Source: Chloroflexota bacterium (GTDB taxonomy: Bacteria > Chloroflexota > Anaerolineae > UBA4142). From it: DNA of 12,357 bases. This document shows positions 6,521 through 12,338 of the stretch, in pieces (position 1 is the first letter of the stretch; each line of letters starts with the position of its first letter). The stretch is from positions 1 to 12,357 of the forward strand of contig JACQGS010000086.1 in NCBI GenBank assembly GCA_016199405.1. Reading direction: 5' to 3'. Under the pieces are notes generated by a model. It was given only the letters and a program-made list of their open reading frames with translations. It had not been told where the DNA came from and did not search any database. A program made the position numbers and the translations under genes.

Positions 6521-7138
6521 TCAACTTCGATTCTTGTCAACTATCTCCGCGAAGAATCGAGAGAACAATCTTACAAACGATTGGGCATCAGCCGCTCTGG
6601 CATTCTCCCTGTCCGCAATCATTCCCTTTTCGATACCTGTGGGAGCGCCAATAAGAGCCGCTACCGCGAATAGACCAGGGCGACTAATCTTCATGTGAAT
6701 GTCGGCAACGCCCCCATCCTCCAAATGCAGAACGAAGTGGTCGTCACGTATCTCTAGTGAGACAATCTCGTCGTAAAGAACTTGAGCTGCTTTATGGGCG
6801 CCTGGGTTATATGCAAGCAAGCGTGAGTCAGTGGCCTGAAGGAACGCACGCTCGCTTGTGAACCAGCCATTTTCACGCTTAATTTCCTTCCCCTTGATAG
6901 TCACCCATCCCACTCTGAAAGGACCTGCTATCATGGCGAGGGCGTCCGCTGTTATTTCCTTATCGAATATAAACTGCTCTTTGTTCACATCCAAGGGCGG
7001 GTCTAGTTTGCTGAATAATTCCAACGTCATTGGCCCCGGTGTAATGAATGGCGACCAACCATCTAAACCGCCCAGGAAGTCTCGCCATCGGGCAACTTCG
7101 GGTTGGGAGAGGAATGGTCTGTGCGAAGATTTAGCCAT
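6521..7138 (-). CDS. Unknown protein with a PH-domain-like region
   Basis: A 205-residue soluble protein, no signal peptide. I do not recognise its family. Residues about 101-150 (ATDSRLLAYNPGAHKAA, then VLYDEIVSLEI, then HFVLHLEDGGVADIHM) follow the pattern of bacterial pleckstrin-homology-like domains: 'T..RLL.Y' strand, 'Y.EIVSLE' strand, then an amphipathic strand. A hydrophobic stretch, GLFAVAALIGAPTG (155-168), and a C-terminal helix (QSFVRLFSRFFAEI) follow. The ATG at 7138 has an excellent ribosome site (TAGGAGGC, about 8 bases ahead on the minus strand) that overlaps the stop of the upstream small gene, so the two are probably translationally coupled. Base composition is visibly less GC-rich than in hppA, suggesting acquisition. 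Function unknown; a role at the membrane or in protein binding would be a guess. Confidence 0.8.
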   Translation of the reverse strand: MAKSSHRPFLSQPEVARWRDFLGGLDGWSPFITPGPMTLELFSKLDPPLDVNKEQFIFDKEITADALAMIAGPFRVGWVTIKGKEIKRENGWFTSERAFLQATDSRLLAYNPGAHKAAQVLYDEIVSLEIRDDHFVLHLEDGGVADIHMKISRPGLFAVAALIGAPTGIEKGMIADRENARAADAQSFVRLFSRFFAEIVDKNRS

Positions 7139-7150
7139 TTTGGATGCCTC

Positions 7151-7348
7151 CTATTCCGCTTGCCATGCCGCACAAGCTTGGCTGAAAAAACATGGCGGAG
7201 AACTATATAGGCGAATTCTAAACTTGGTGGTTCGCAATACCACGCCTACTTTTCTACTATGCGGGCAGCAAGAAATCTCAACCAATTTTTCCTCGGTAGT
7301 ATAAGACTGTTTCTTGAATTCGTCAATTACTTTTTCTGAAATTTGCAT
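7151..7348 (-). CDS. Small hypothetical protein, first gene of a minus-strand pair
   Basis: A 65-residue protein starting MQISEKVIDEFKKQSYTTEE, with GGAGA about 5 bases upstream of the ATG (TCTCC at 7354-7358 on the plus strand). The first 24 residues look like an amphipathic helix; the rest has three cysteines and a CCPHSRK stretch. I do not recognise it. Its stop TAG sits inside the ribosome site of the next gene (6521-7138), 12 bases apart, a typical coupled two-gene unit. The C-terminal FFSQACAAWQAE is unusual for a soluble end, so a frameshift near 7200 cannot be excluded. Confidence 0.6.
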   Translation of the reverse strand: MQISEKVIDEFKKQSYTTEEKLVEISCCPHSRKVGVVLRTTKFRIRLYSSPPCFFSQACAAWQAE

Positions 7349-7368
7349 ATTGATCTCCGTGCGCTGTG

Positions 7369-7398
7369 ATATAATCAAGACACAATGCCTCCGATCAA
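7369..7398 (-). promoter_or_regulatory. Candidate divergent promoter region
   Basis: On the minus strand, TTGATC (7398-7393), an 18-base spacer and TTATAT (7374-7369) would drive the two-gene unit ending at 6521. On the plus strand TATAAT (7370-7375) overlaps the same AT-rich patch and would start transcription about 7382, nearly at the ATG of the truncated regulator (7385). No well-spaced plus-strand -35 is seen. Both calls are by eye. Confidence 0.4.
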
Positions 7399-7405
7399 TC
7401 TTCTC

Positions 7406-7537
7406 CTCATCGACGACGATCCGCTTGCGCGCGCCGGTCTTGCCGCGCTGTTGCGCGATCAGCCGGACGTGAACGTCGTCGCGCAAATTGCCGCGGATGA
7501 AAATCTCGCGGAGCAAATCGAAACGTTTGCGGCGGAC
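7406..7537 (+). repeat. Direct repeat copy 1 (other copy 8254-8385)
   Basis: 132 bases aligned without gaps to 8254-8385, offset 848 bp, with 8 differences (about 94% identity by hand count). Similarity ends sharply after 7537. Upstream of 7406 the two copies differ at most positions although both start with ATG seven codons before. The toxin-antitoxin cassette lies between the two copies. Confidence 0.9.
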
Positions 7538-7561
7538 GTTTTGTGCACTGCTCTTTTTGCT

Positions 7562-7590
7562 TTGACGGCAGACTCTTGGCATGTTACAAT
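7562..7590 (+). promoter_or_regulatory. Promoter of the toxin-antitoxin cassette
   Basis: TTGACG (7562-7567), 17-base spacer, TACAAT (7585-7590), with TG one base before the -10. Spacing is ideal and both hexamers are strong. The start site would be near 7597, about 14 bases before the antitoxin ATG, with AGGAG (7599-7603) as ribosome site. Such systems normally repress this promoter with the antitoxin; no operator palindrome was confirmed. Confidence 0.75.
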
Positions 7591-7610
7591 TCGGATATAG
7601 GAGTGAGACA

Positions 7611-7859
7611 ATGGACACAGCGAATTTCTGGACGCGTGAACGTTTCCCGATTGTCTATGAAGAAGGCAAACCCAAGTCTGTTTTGGTTGACATTACGACG
7701 TTTGAGCAAATGGAATTGATTCTGGATAATTTGGTCACGCGTGAGAGCGAGCCAGAAGACACGATCCTTGCCGCGTCTAGTGCAGTCAAGACATTGGTAG
7801 AGCGCGCGCGAAGAACTTTGCCGACACTCGATTGGGAACGCCAGCTCAATGAGTTATGA
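7611..7859 (+). CDS. Type II antitoxin (partner of RelE/ParE-like toxin)
   Basis: An 82-residue protein: MDTANFWTRERFPIVYEEGK, then PKSVLVDITTFEQMELILDN, then SEPEDTILAASSAVKTLVERA and a tail TLPTLDWERQLNEL. The 'P(I/V).YE.GKPKSVLVDI.TFE.ME.ILDNL' block resembles the N-terminal strand-helix DNA-binding part of Phd/YefM-like antitoxins, and the acidic tail would wrap the toxin. I cannot name a subfamily. ATG 7611 follows AGGAGTGA (7599-7606). The last codons overlap the toxin start by 11 bp, the usual layout for coupled antitoxin-toxin pairs. Composition is less GC-rich than in the flanking regulator copies, consistent with a mobile cassette. Confidence 0.75.
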   Translation: MDTANFWTRERFPIVYEEGKPKSVLVDITTFEQMELILDNLVTRESEPEDTILAASSAVKTLVERARRTLPTLDWERQLNEL

Positions 7860-8190
7860 AATTGTTCTTCCTTCGTCGTTTCTCGAAAGTATCCGGCGTC
7901 TGAAGAAAAAGTACCCGCACGCAAACGCAGACGCCCAAGTGGCGTTGAACGTTATTTTGCAGAATCCTTTTCTGGGCGTGGTGATACCGGGCGGACATGG
8001 TGTACGAAAACTCCGCGTGCGTAGTTCGGATTTGCAGCGAGGCAAGAGCGGGGGCTTTCGGCTCATCTACTTGCTTGAGGGCGAACAAGAACGAATCTAT
8101 CCGCTTTTGATGTACGCCAAAACCGAGCAAGCCGACGTTACCCGCAGAGAACTGCAAGAGCTGCTCGACGCCTTGACGCGGATAGAGTAG
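7849..8190 (+). CDS. RelE/ParE-superfamily toxin
   Basis: A 113-residue basic protein. The helix-rich start (FLESIRRLKKKYPHANAD) is followed by the strand block GVRKLRVRSSDLQRGKSGGF (51-70), RLIYLLEGEQERIYPLLMYAK (71-91) and TEQADVTRRELQELL. GKSGGFR.IY and LL.(Y/M).K.EQ.D are characteristic of RelE-fold toxins, usually ribosome-dependent or free mRNA endonucleases; ParE-like gyrase inhibition is the alternative. Full length for the family and no damage seen, so probably active. The ATG overlaps the antitoxin gene by 11 bp, and a terminator begins at its stop codon, so the pair is a self-contained unit. Confidence 0.85.
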   Translation: MSYEIVLPSSFLESIRRLKKKYPHANADAQVALNVILQNPFLGVVIPGGHGVRKLRVRSSDLQRGKSGGFRLIYLLEGEQERIYPLLMYAKTEQADVTRRELQELLDALTRIE

Positions 8191-8216
8191 GGGCGATAAG
8201 TCTATCGCTCCTTTTT
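8189..8216 (+). terminator. Intrinsic terminator of the toxin-antitoxin cassette
   Basis: A 10-bp stem AGGGGCGATA (8189-8198) and TATCGCTCCT (8203-8212), with one G-T pair and loop AGTC, followed by a T run (8212-8216). It starts inside the toxin stop codon. Confidence 0.85.
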
Positions 8217-8232
8217 GTTTGCTGGATTGATT

Positions 8233-8859
8233 ATGCTTGCCATACGAATTGTTCTCATCGCCGACGATCCGCTCGCGCGCGCGGGGCTTGCCGCGCTGTT
8301 GCGCGATCAGCCGGACGTGAATGTCGTCGCGCAAATCAGCGCGGATGAAAATCTCGCGGAGCAAATCGAAACGTTTGCGGCGGACGTGCTCGTTTGGGAT
8401 TTCGGATTCGACGCCGCGCAAATGGTGGAACGCGTGCTCGAAGCCGCGCAAATTCAGCCGCGCATTCTCGCGCTCGTGCACGACGAGGCGGAAATTAATT
8501 CCGCGTGGGCGCACAGCGTGCGCGGAATTTTGCCGCGCGATGCGAGCGCGGAAAAATTGCGCGCGGCGCTGGAAGCAATCTTGCGCGGCTTGATGGTGCT
8601 CGATGAATCGCTGGCGATTCAATTGCCGGCGACGCGTTCATTCGATCAGCGTTTGCCGGTTGAAGAGCTGACCCCGCGCGAAATGCAAGTGCTCGAACTG
8701 CTCGCGCGTGGCATGGCGAACAAAATGATCGCGAGCGAACTCGGCATTAGCGAGCATACCGTGAAATTCCACGTCAACGCCATCCTCGGCAAACTCGGCG
8801 CGCAATCGCGCACCGATGCGGTCGTGCGCGCAACGCGATTGGGACTGATTACGCTGTAA
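8233..8859 (+). CDS. LuxR/NarL-type response regulator with atypical receiver
   Basis: A 208-residue protein with a receiver domain (1-120) and a C-terminal LuxR-type HTH (about 143-208: LTPREMQVLELLARG, NKMIASELGISEHTVKFHV, ILGKLGAQSRTDAV). The HTH is canonical and should bind DNA as a dimer. The receiver keeps the phospho-acceptor (D56 in VLVWD) and one acidic residue (D11), but the first of the acidic pair is Ala10, the conserved Thr/Ser position reads L (ILALVHDE) and the conserved Lys is Arg (ILPRD). It may therefore act without classical phosphorylation. No histidine kinase is nearby. ATG 8233 was chosen because it aligns with the truncated copy; an in-frame TTG at 8215 lies in the upstream terminator and is unlikely. 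No clear ribosome site precedes it. Confidence 0.9.
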   Translation: MLAIRIVLIADDPLARAGLAALLRDQPDVNVVAQISADENLAEQIETFAADVLVWDFGFDAAQMVERVLEAAQIQPRILALVHDEAEINSAWAHSVRGILPRDASAEKLRAALEAILRGLMVLDESLAIQLPATRSFDQRLPVEELTPREMQVLELLARGMANKMIASELGISEHTVKFHVNAILGKLGAQSRTDAVVRATRLGLITL

Positions 8860-8867
8860 GATTATTT

Positions 8868-8940
8868 GGACGCGGACGAACGCGGAAAGAACGGATTAGA
8901 GAAGTGGTAGAATCTGTGTTTTCCGCGTTGATCCGCGTCC
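8868..8940. repeat. Large inverted repeat after the response regulator
   Basis: Left arm 8868-8889 (starts GGACGCGGACGAACGCGG) and right arm 8919-8940 (ends GATCCGCGTCC) are complementary at about 19-20 of 22 positions around a 29-base loop, then TATACTTTTTT. It may terminate the regulator transcript. The core ACGCGGACGAACGC also occurs at 1121-1134, pointing to a dispersed repeat family. The rest of the gap to 9091 holds nothing else I can support. Confidence 0.75.
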
Positions 8941-9091
8941 TATACTTTTTTCCGGGTCGCACTCTAGCCGAATGGCTGATGCACAACCGGCGACGCTCCA
9001 GTAGAATTGCGGCGAAGAGAGGTCAAGTGATCTGCGCGAATTTCTTGTCACCCGTCACTTGGCACTCGTGACAATCCTGAAGGAGGCAGAG

Positions 9092-9985
9092 ATGGAAGTT
9101 TTGAAAAATCTTTCGGACGCGCTTGCGGCGGCAGTCGAGTACGCCGGGCGCGGCGTCGTGCGCGTGGAAGGTCGGCGGCGATTGGCGGCGAGCGGTACGG
9201 TGTGGTCGAATGATGGCGTGATCGTGACTGCGCATCACGTTTTGGAACGCGATGAAAATATCGCGATCGGTTTGCCGGATGGCAAGAGCGTCAATGCGAA
9301 ACTCATCGGACGCGATGCAACGACCGACGTCGCGGTTTTGCGCGCAGAGGCGAAAGATCTCGCGCCACTCGTTTTTGCGACGACGGAAAATATCAAAGTT
9401 GGCAATCTCGTGCTCGCGCTCGGACGACCGGGAAGTTCGGTGCAAGCGACGCTCTCCATCGTCAGCGTGCTGGGCGACAAATGGCGCACGCCGATGGGCG
9501 GCGCGGTTGATAAATATTTGCAAACGGATGTCGTGATGTATCCGGGCTTTTCCGGTGGACCGCTCATCAATGCGAATGGTGAAGTGGTCGGAATGAATAC
9601 GTCTGCGCTTGCGCGCGATTTGAATGTGACGTTGCCAACCGCGACGTTGCGCCGCGTCGTCGAAGCATTGCTGGCACATGGCAAAGTCAAACGCGGTTAT
9701 TTCGGCATCGCGTCACAGCCGGTGCGATTTCCGGACGCGCAAAAACAAAAGTTGGGGCAAGAGTTTGGCTTGTTGATCAATTCGGTCGAGCCGAATTCGC
9801 CGGCAGAAAAAGGCGGCTTGGTTTTGGGCGACACGATTATCGCGGTGAACGATCAAGCGATTCGGCATATCGATCAACTGCTCGGCTTTCTCGCCGGCGA
9901 CCGCATCGGCGAAACGCTGACGTTGAAAGTTTTGCGCGGCGGAAATGTCGTTGCGGTGAAGGTTGTTGTTGGAGAGCACGCGTAA
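9092..9985 (+). CDS. Trypsin-like serine protease with PDZ domain (HtrA/DegP-type)
   Basis: A 297-residue protein. The protease domain has the complete catalytic triad: H49 (VTAHHVL), D79 (ATTDVAVL) and S154 (PGFSGGPLIN). A PDZ domain follows (about 202-295: RGYFGIAS, GLLINSVEPNSPAEKGGL, GDTIIAVNDQAI). HtrA proteases degrade or refold damaged proteins and are usually exported or membrane-anchored; here the N-terminus (MEVLKNLSDALAAAVEYAGR) has no signal peptide or anchor, so a cytoplasmic location is predicted. ATG 9092 has a strong AGGAGG (9081-9086); the in-frame upstream codons include this site and were discarded. A second, shorter protease of the same type follows downstream after a dispersed repeat. 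Confidence 0.92.
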   Translation: MEVLKNLSDALAAAVEYAGRGVVRVEGRRRLAASGTVWSNDGVIVTAHHVLERDENIAIGLPDGKSVNAKLIGRDATTDVAVLRAEAKDLAPLVFATTENIKVGNLVLALGRPGSSVQATLSIVSVLGDKWRTPMGGAVDKYLQTDVVMYPGFSGGPLINANGEVVGMNTSALARDLNVTLPTATLRRVVEALLAHGKVKRGYFGIASQPVRFPDAQKQKLGQEFGLLINSVEPNSPAEKGGLVLGDTIIAVNDQAIRHIDQLLGFLAGDRIGETLTLKVLRGGNVVAVKVVVGEHA

Positions 9986-9994
9986 TTGCCGCGC

Positions 9995-10136
9995 GTCATT
10001 GCGAGCGCACCCTTCGGCTACGCTCAGGGCATGCTTTGCGAAGCAATCTCCTTGTTTCAATTGTTGCTTGGGGATTGCTTCGCCGCTGATCCTTCCCCTT
10101 CACTTCGTTCAGGGTCAGGACGCGGCTCGCAATGAC
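9995..10136. repeat. Dispersed nested-palindrome repeat between the proteases
   Basis: Outer arms are perfect: GTCATTGCGAGC (9995-10006) and GCTCGCAATGAC (10125-10136). Inside, GAAGCAATCTCC (10030-10041) faces GGGGATTGCTTC (10070-10081). Two further similar motifs are present: CTTCGGCTACGCTCAGGG near 10012-10029 and CTTCACTTCGTTCAGGG near 10098-10114. I recognise this word set ('GTCATTGCGAGC...GAAGCAATC...CGCAATGAC') as a repeat found in many bacterial genomes. It carries no ORF worth calling. It may be a MITE-like or REP-like element that can fold into a long hairpin. Confidence 0.8.
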
Positions 10137-10150
10137 ATGTTTGGAAAAAA

Positions 10151-10771
10151 ATGCAAAACATCCTCGAACAATTCAGCAATGAACTGGCGGAAAAAATCAG
10201 CGGCGCGCAAAAAAGCGTCGTGCAGATTTCAGTCGGCAGAGGCGCGCTCGGCGCGGGAACGATTTGGCACGCGGATGGCTTGATCGTGACGAACGCGCAT
10301 GTGATCGGCAAACGGAATTTGCATGTGATTCTGCCGGATGAACGCGCGTTGCCAGCGAAATTGTTAGCGTACGATGCGAATCACGATATCGCCGCGCTAA
10401 AAATCGACGCGCAGCATTTGCCGATTATTCCAATCGGTGAATCGCGCGCGCTCAAGCCGGGCGAATTAGTTTTCGCGGTTGGGCATCCGTGGGGTGTGAT
10501 CGGCGCGGTGACGTCGGGCATCGTGATCGACGCGAGTGCATCGTTGCCGGAAATGACGCGCGGGCGCGATCTGATCGCGGTAAATTTGCGTTATCGCCCC
10601 GGCTATTCCGGCGGACCGCTAGTGAACGCAGAAGGGCAAATGGTCGGCATCAACACGTTGATGACGGGACCCGAAGTCGGCGCGGCAGTGCCGGTGCATC
10701 TCGTCAAAGCATTTTTGCGCGAACTGCGCGAGACCGCGCGCGTCGATGCGCGCGAATATGTAGCCGTATAG
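10151..10771 (+). CDS. Trypsin-like serine protease without PDZ domain
   Basis: A 206-residue protein, a bare chymotrypsin-fold protease domain. Triad: H50 (VTNAHVI), D79 (ANHDIAALK) and S153 (RPGYSGGPLVN). The context AVGHPWG (109-115) and GQMVGINTL (162-170) is HtrA-like. Unlike the upstream paralogue it ends after the protease domain, with a short helical tail, and lacks PDZ, signal peptide and membrane anchor, so it is probably cytoplasmic. The two genes share layout (similar N-terminal helix, triad spacing of about 29 and 74 residues), consistent with an old duplication followed by divergence. The ribosome site is weak (GGAAAAAA just before the ATG). A strong terminator follows 17 bases after the stop. 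Confidence 0.88.
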   Translation: MQNILEQFSNELAEKISGAQKSVVQISVGRGALGAGTIWHADGLIVTNAHVIGKRNLHVILPDERALPAKLLAYDANHDIAALKIDAQHLPIIPIGESRALKPGELVFAVGHPWGVIGAVTSGIVIDASASLPEMTRGRDLIAVNLRYRPGYSGGPLVNAEGQMVGINTLMTGPEVGAAVPVHLVKAFLRELRETARVDAREYVAV

Positions 10772-10787
10772 CGATTTCGATAACGAC

Positions 10788-10837
10788 CGGCGCACTTCTG
10801 GCAGGTTTGATTATGCCGAAGTGCGCCGATTTTTTTT
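10788..10837 (+). terminator. Intrinsic terminator after the second protease
   Basis: CGGCGCACTTC (10788-10798) pairs perfectly with GAAGTGCGCCG (10818-10828); GGCA (10800-10803) and TGCC (10814-10817) extend the stem past a one-base bulge. An A and eight T residues (10830-10837) follow. Confidence 0.92.
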
Positions 10838-10839
10838 GG

Positions 10840-10868
10840 TTGCGCACAGCACAGTAAGATGTTATGAT
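10840..10868 (+). promoter_or_regulatory. Promoter of the MFS transporter gene
   Basis: TTGCGC (10840-10845), 17-base spacer, TATGAT (10863-10868), with TG one base before the -10 (extended -10). It starts right after the terminator's T run. The start site would be about 10875, giving a leader of roughly 45 bases. Confidence 0.65.
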
Positions 10869-10918
10869 GCTCGCTCTTTGATATTTCAGGGGTGCGTCAA
10901 TAATTTTTGGGGAGTAGT

Positions 10919-12169
10919 TTGCCAAATTCATTCTCGCGCGCGGGTCCATTTATTCGTTCGCCGCGCTTTCCTATTTTCATGATCGTATTCGTGGATGTGC
11001 TGGGACTCGGCATTACGATTCCGGTGCTGCCGCTCTTCGCGAAAAATCAACTCGGCGCGGAAGCGTGGCACATCACCGCGCTCACCAGCGTCTTTTTTGC
11101 CGCGCAATTTTTCGCCGGTCCGGTTTTGGGTCGGCTGTCGGATCGCTATGGCAGACGCCCGGTGCTGATCCTTTCGCAGGGCGGCACGCTTTCCGCGCTG
11201 CTGCTCACGGCTTTCGCGCCGTCCGTTTTGATCTTGTACGTCGCTCGCGTGATTGATGGGCTAACCGGCGGCAACATCTCGGTCGCACAAGCGTACTTGT
11301 CCGACATCACCGATGAAAAAAATCGCGCGCGCGGCTTGGGCGTCATCAACGCGTCGTTTGGATTGGGCTTTGTGTTTGGTCCGGCATTCGGCAGTTTGCT
11401 TGCATCGTTTTTCGGGCCGCGTGTGCCATTTCTGGTTGCAGCGGTCGTATCGCTCTGCACGATTTTGCTCAGCGCCTTTTTCTTGCCGGAATCACTGCCG
11501 GCGGAACGTCGGCGCGCGGACAGAATCGCGGCGGCTGCTTCGCCGCGCGCCCGCGGCTGGAAATTATTGCGCGTGCCGAGCGTCGCATTGCTCTTGATCG
11601 TCGGCTTTTTCGTCAACTTTGCGTTTTTCAATTTCCAAACGATCTTTGTCTTGTGGGCAGAGAAATTGGTTTTTCCCAGTTTTGACGAAGCATCGGTTCA
11701 GCGTGCGGTCGGCTTGATTCTCACCTTTGTCGGCATTAGCGGCGTCATCGCGCAATTTTGGCTGGTCGGTCCGCTGGTGAAACGGTTTGGCGAAAAGAAA
11801 CTCGTCGTGGGCGGAAACGCAGCGCGATTTTTCGCATTCGGTTTGGTCGCACTGTCGCCGACGGTCGCCGCCGTATTCTTGAGCATTCCGTTCATGTCGA
11901 TCGGCGGCAGCGTCGCGCTGCCCGTGCTGATCGCGCTGTTGACTTTTTTTGCGCCGCCGGATTCGCGCGGGCAAGCGATCGGCTTGAATCAATCGTTCGC
12001 GGCGGCGGGCGCGATTGTGGGACCCTTGACCGCCGGCTTTTTGTTTCAGAATGTCCATCCGAACGCGCCGATGATTGCGGCTGTCGCGTTGATGGGCATC
12101 GCGACGCTGATTTCGCTGAACGTGTTTCGTTTCAAACCGGCGGTTGCTGCGAGCGCGCCGGCGAAATAA
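10919..12169 (+). CDS. MFS exporter, TetA/DHA1-like (12 membrane segments)
   Basis: A 416-residue integral membrane protein. Helix 1 contains VFVDVLGLGITIPVLPLF (23-40), with the Asp and Pro pattern of TetA-like DHA1 exporters. MFS motif A is intact between helices 2 and 3: GRLSDRYGRRP (71-81). The helix 4-5 region DGLTGGNISVAQAYLSDITD and ASFGLGFVFGPAFGSLL (motif C, GP...G) mark an antiporter that exports drugs or metabolites in exchange for protons. A charged central loop (RRRADRIAAAASPRARG) separates the two six-helix halves. I chose TTG 10919 because GGGGAG (10909-10914) precedes it; a TTG at 10907 overlaps that site, and ATG 10980 would cut helix 1. Substrate cannot be told from sequence; tetracycline export should not be assumed. 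Confidence 0.88.
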   Translation: MPNSFSRAGPFIRSPRFPIFMIVFVDVLGLGITIPVLPLFAKNQLGAEAWHITALTSVFFAAQFFAGPVLGRLSDRYGRRPVLILSQGGTLSALLLTAFAPSVLILYVARVIDGLTGGNISVAQAYLSDITDEKNRARGLGVINASFGLGFVFGPAFGSLLASFFGPRVPFLVAAVVSLCTILLSAFFLPESLPAERRRADRIAAAASPRARGWKLLRVPSVALLLIVGFFVNFAFFNFQTIFVLWAEKLVFPSFDEASVQRAVGLILTFVGISGVIAQFWLVGPLVKRFGEKKLVVGGNAARFFAFGLVALSPTVAAVFLSIPFMSIGGSVALPVLIALLTFFAPPDSRGQAIGLNQSFAAAGAIVGPLTAGFLFQNVHPNAPMIAAVALMGIATLISLNVFRFKPAVAASAPAK

Positions 12170-12195
12170 TCCGCGGTGCCTAGGTTGGCAACGCG

Positions 12196-12204
12196 TGTTA
12201 TAAT
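12196..12204 (+). promoter_or_regulatory. Extended -10 promoter at the right edge
   Basis: TGTTATAAT (12196-12204) is a perfect extended -10. The expected -35 position (12176-12181, GTGCCT) is weak, as is common with extended -10 promoters. Start of transcription would be near 12211, heading into the leader described next. Confidence 0.6.
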
Positions 12205-12210
12205 GTTTTT

Positions 12211-12315
12211 GCAGACCTGATCCCATGCTGGGACTCGGGACGCGCCTTGGGAGGGTGGGCCTCGCTTGAGCGCGCCGAACATCAGTTGACCGCTCTCGCG
12301 CGAGAGCGGTTTTTT
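12211..12315 (+). ncRNA. Putative leader RNA / attenuator ahead of the next gene
   Basis: From the predicted start at about 12211 the RNA holds hairpin TCCCA-TGC-TGGGA (12221-12233), a CTC-GCTT-GAG hairpin (12261-12270), a possible long-range CTGAT/ATCAG pairing (12217-12221 with 12281-12285), and then an intrinsic terminator (12290-12315). A likely start codon follows about 24 bases later. A promoter, ~80 structured bases, a terminator and then a gene form the layout of a transcription attenuator or riboswitch; a free small RNA is the alternative. I recognise no known riboswitch, T-box or 6S consensus. Confidence 0.4.
12290..12315 (+). terminator. Strong intrinsic terminator in the leader
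   Basis: 12290-12309 is a perfect 20-base palindrome (CCGCTCTCGC and its complement), able to form a 8-9 bp GC-rich stem with a tiny loop, followed by six T residues (12310-12315) and, after one A, four more. It may also serve the MFS gene 120 bases upstream. Confidence 0.9.
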
Positions 12316-12338
12316 ATTTTCGCGGCGATAACAGCGCA

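Larger units (their letters stand above)
7385..7600 (+). pseudogene. Truncated NarL-type response regulator (receiver N-terminus only)
   Basis: Codons 1-52 read MPPINLLLIDDDPLARAGLA... up to FAADVL and match the first part of the full response regulator at 8233-8859, then the frame runs into unrelated sequence (CTALFALTADSWHVTIRI) and stops. The break comes just before the phospho-accepting Asp, and the rest of the receiver and the whole LuxR-type HTH are absent, so it cannot work as a regulator. It keeps the canonical acidic pair (D10, D11), which the complete copy lacks. Codons 8-51 match the other copy at 124 of 132 bases. Its stop TAG (7598-7600) overlaps the ribosome site of the antitoxin gene, so if translated it could influence that gene. 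Confidence 0.8.

Noticed and set aside
7846..8622. 258-codon minus-strand frame across the toxin and response regulator
   Set aside because: It is antisense to two well-supported genes and a terminator, and has no recognisable domain.
9963..10283. Protein-coding frame across the inter-protease gap
   Set aside because: The frame reads through a known type of palindromic repeat and overlaps both protease genes out of frame.
10919..12169. Calling the MFS protein a tetracycline resistance determinant
   Set aside because: Motifs show a TetA-like DHA1 exporter, but substrate specificity cannot be read from them and chromosomal relatives export diverse compounds.
12215..12240. TPP riboswitch (ACCTGATC word)
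   Set aside because: The 5' CTGAGA half and the rest of the THI-box are absent, and there is no room between the promoter and this word.
12252..12266. T-box motif (AGGGTGGGCCTCGC resembles AGGGTGGNACCGCG)
   Set aside because: Only the first half matches and there is no space for a Stem I; similarity is probably chance in a GC-rich leader.
12225..12269. 14-codon leader peptide (ATG at 12225, stop at 12267)
   Set aside because: No ribosome site, and the start codon lies inside the first hairpin; no run of regulatory codons beyond Gly/Leu.
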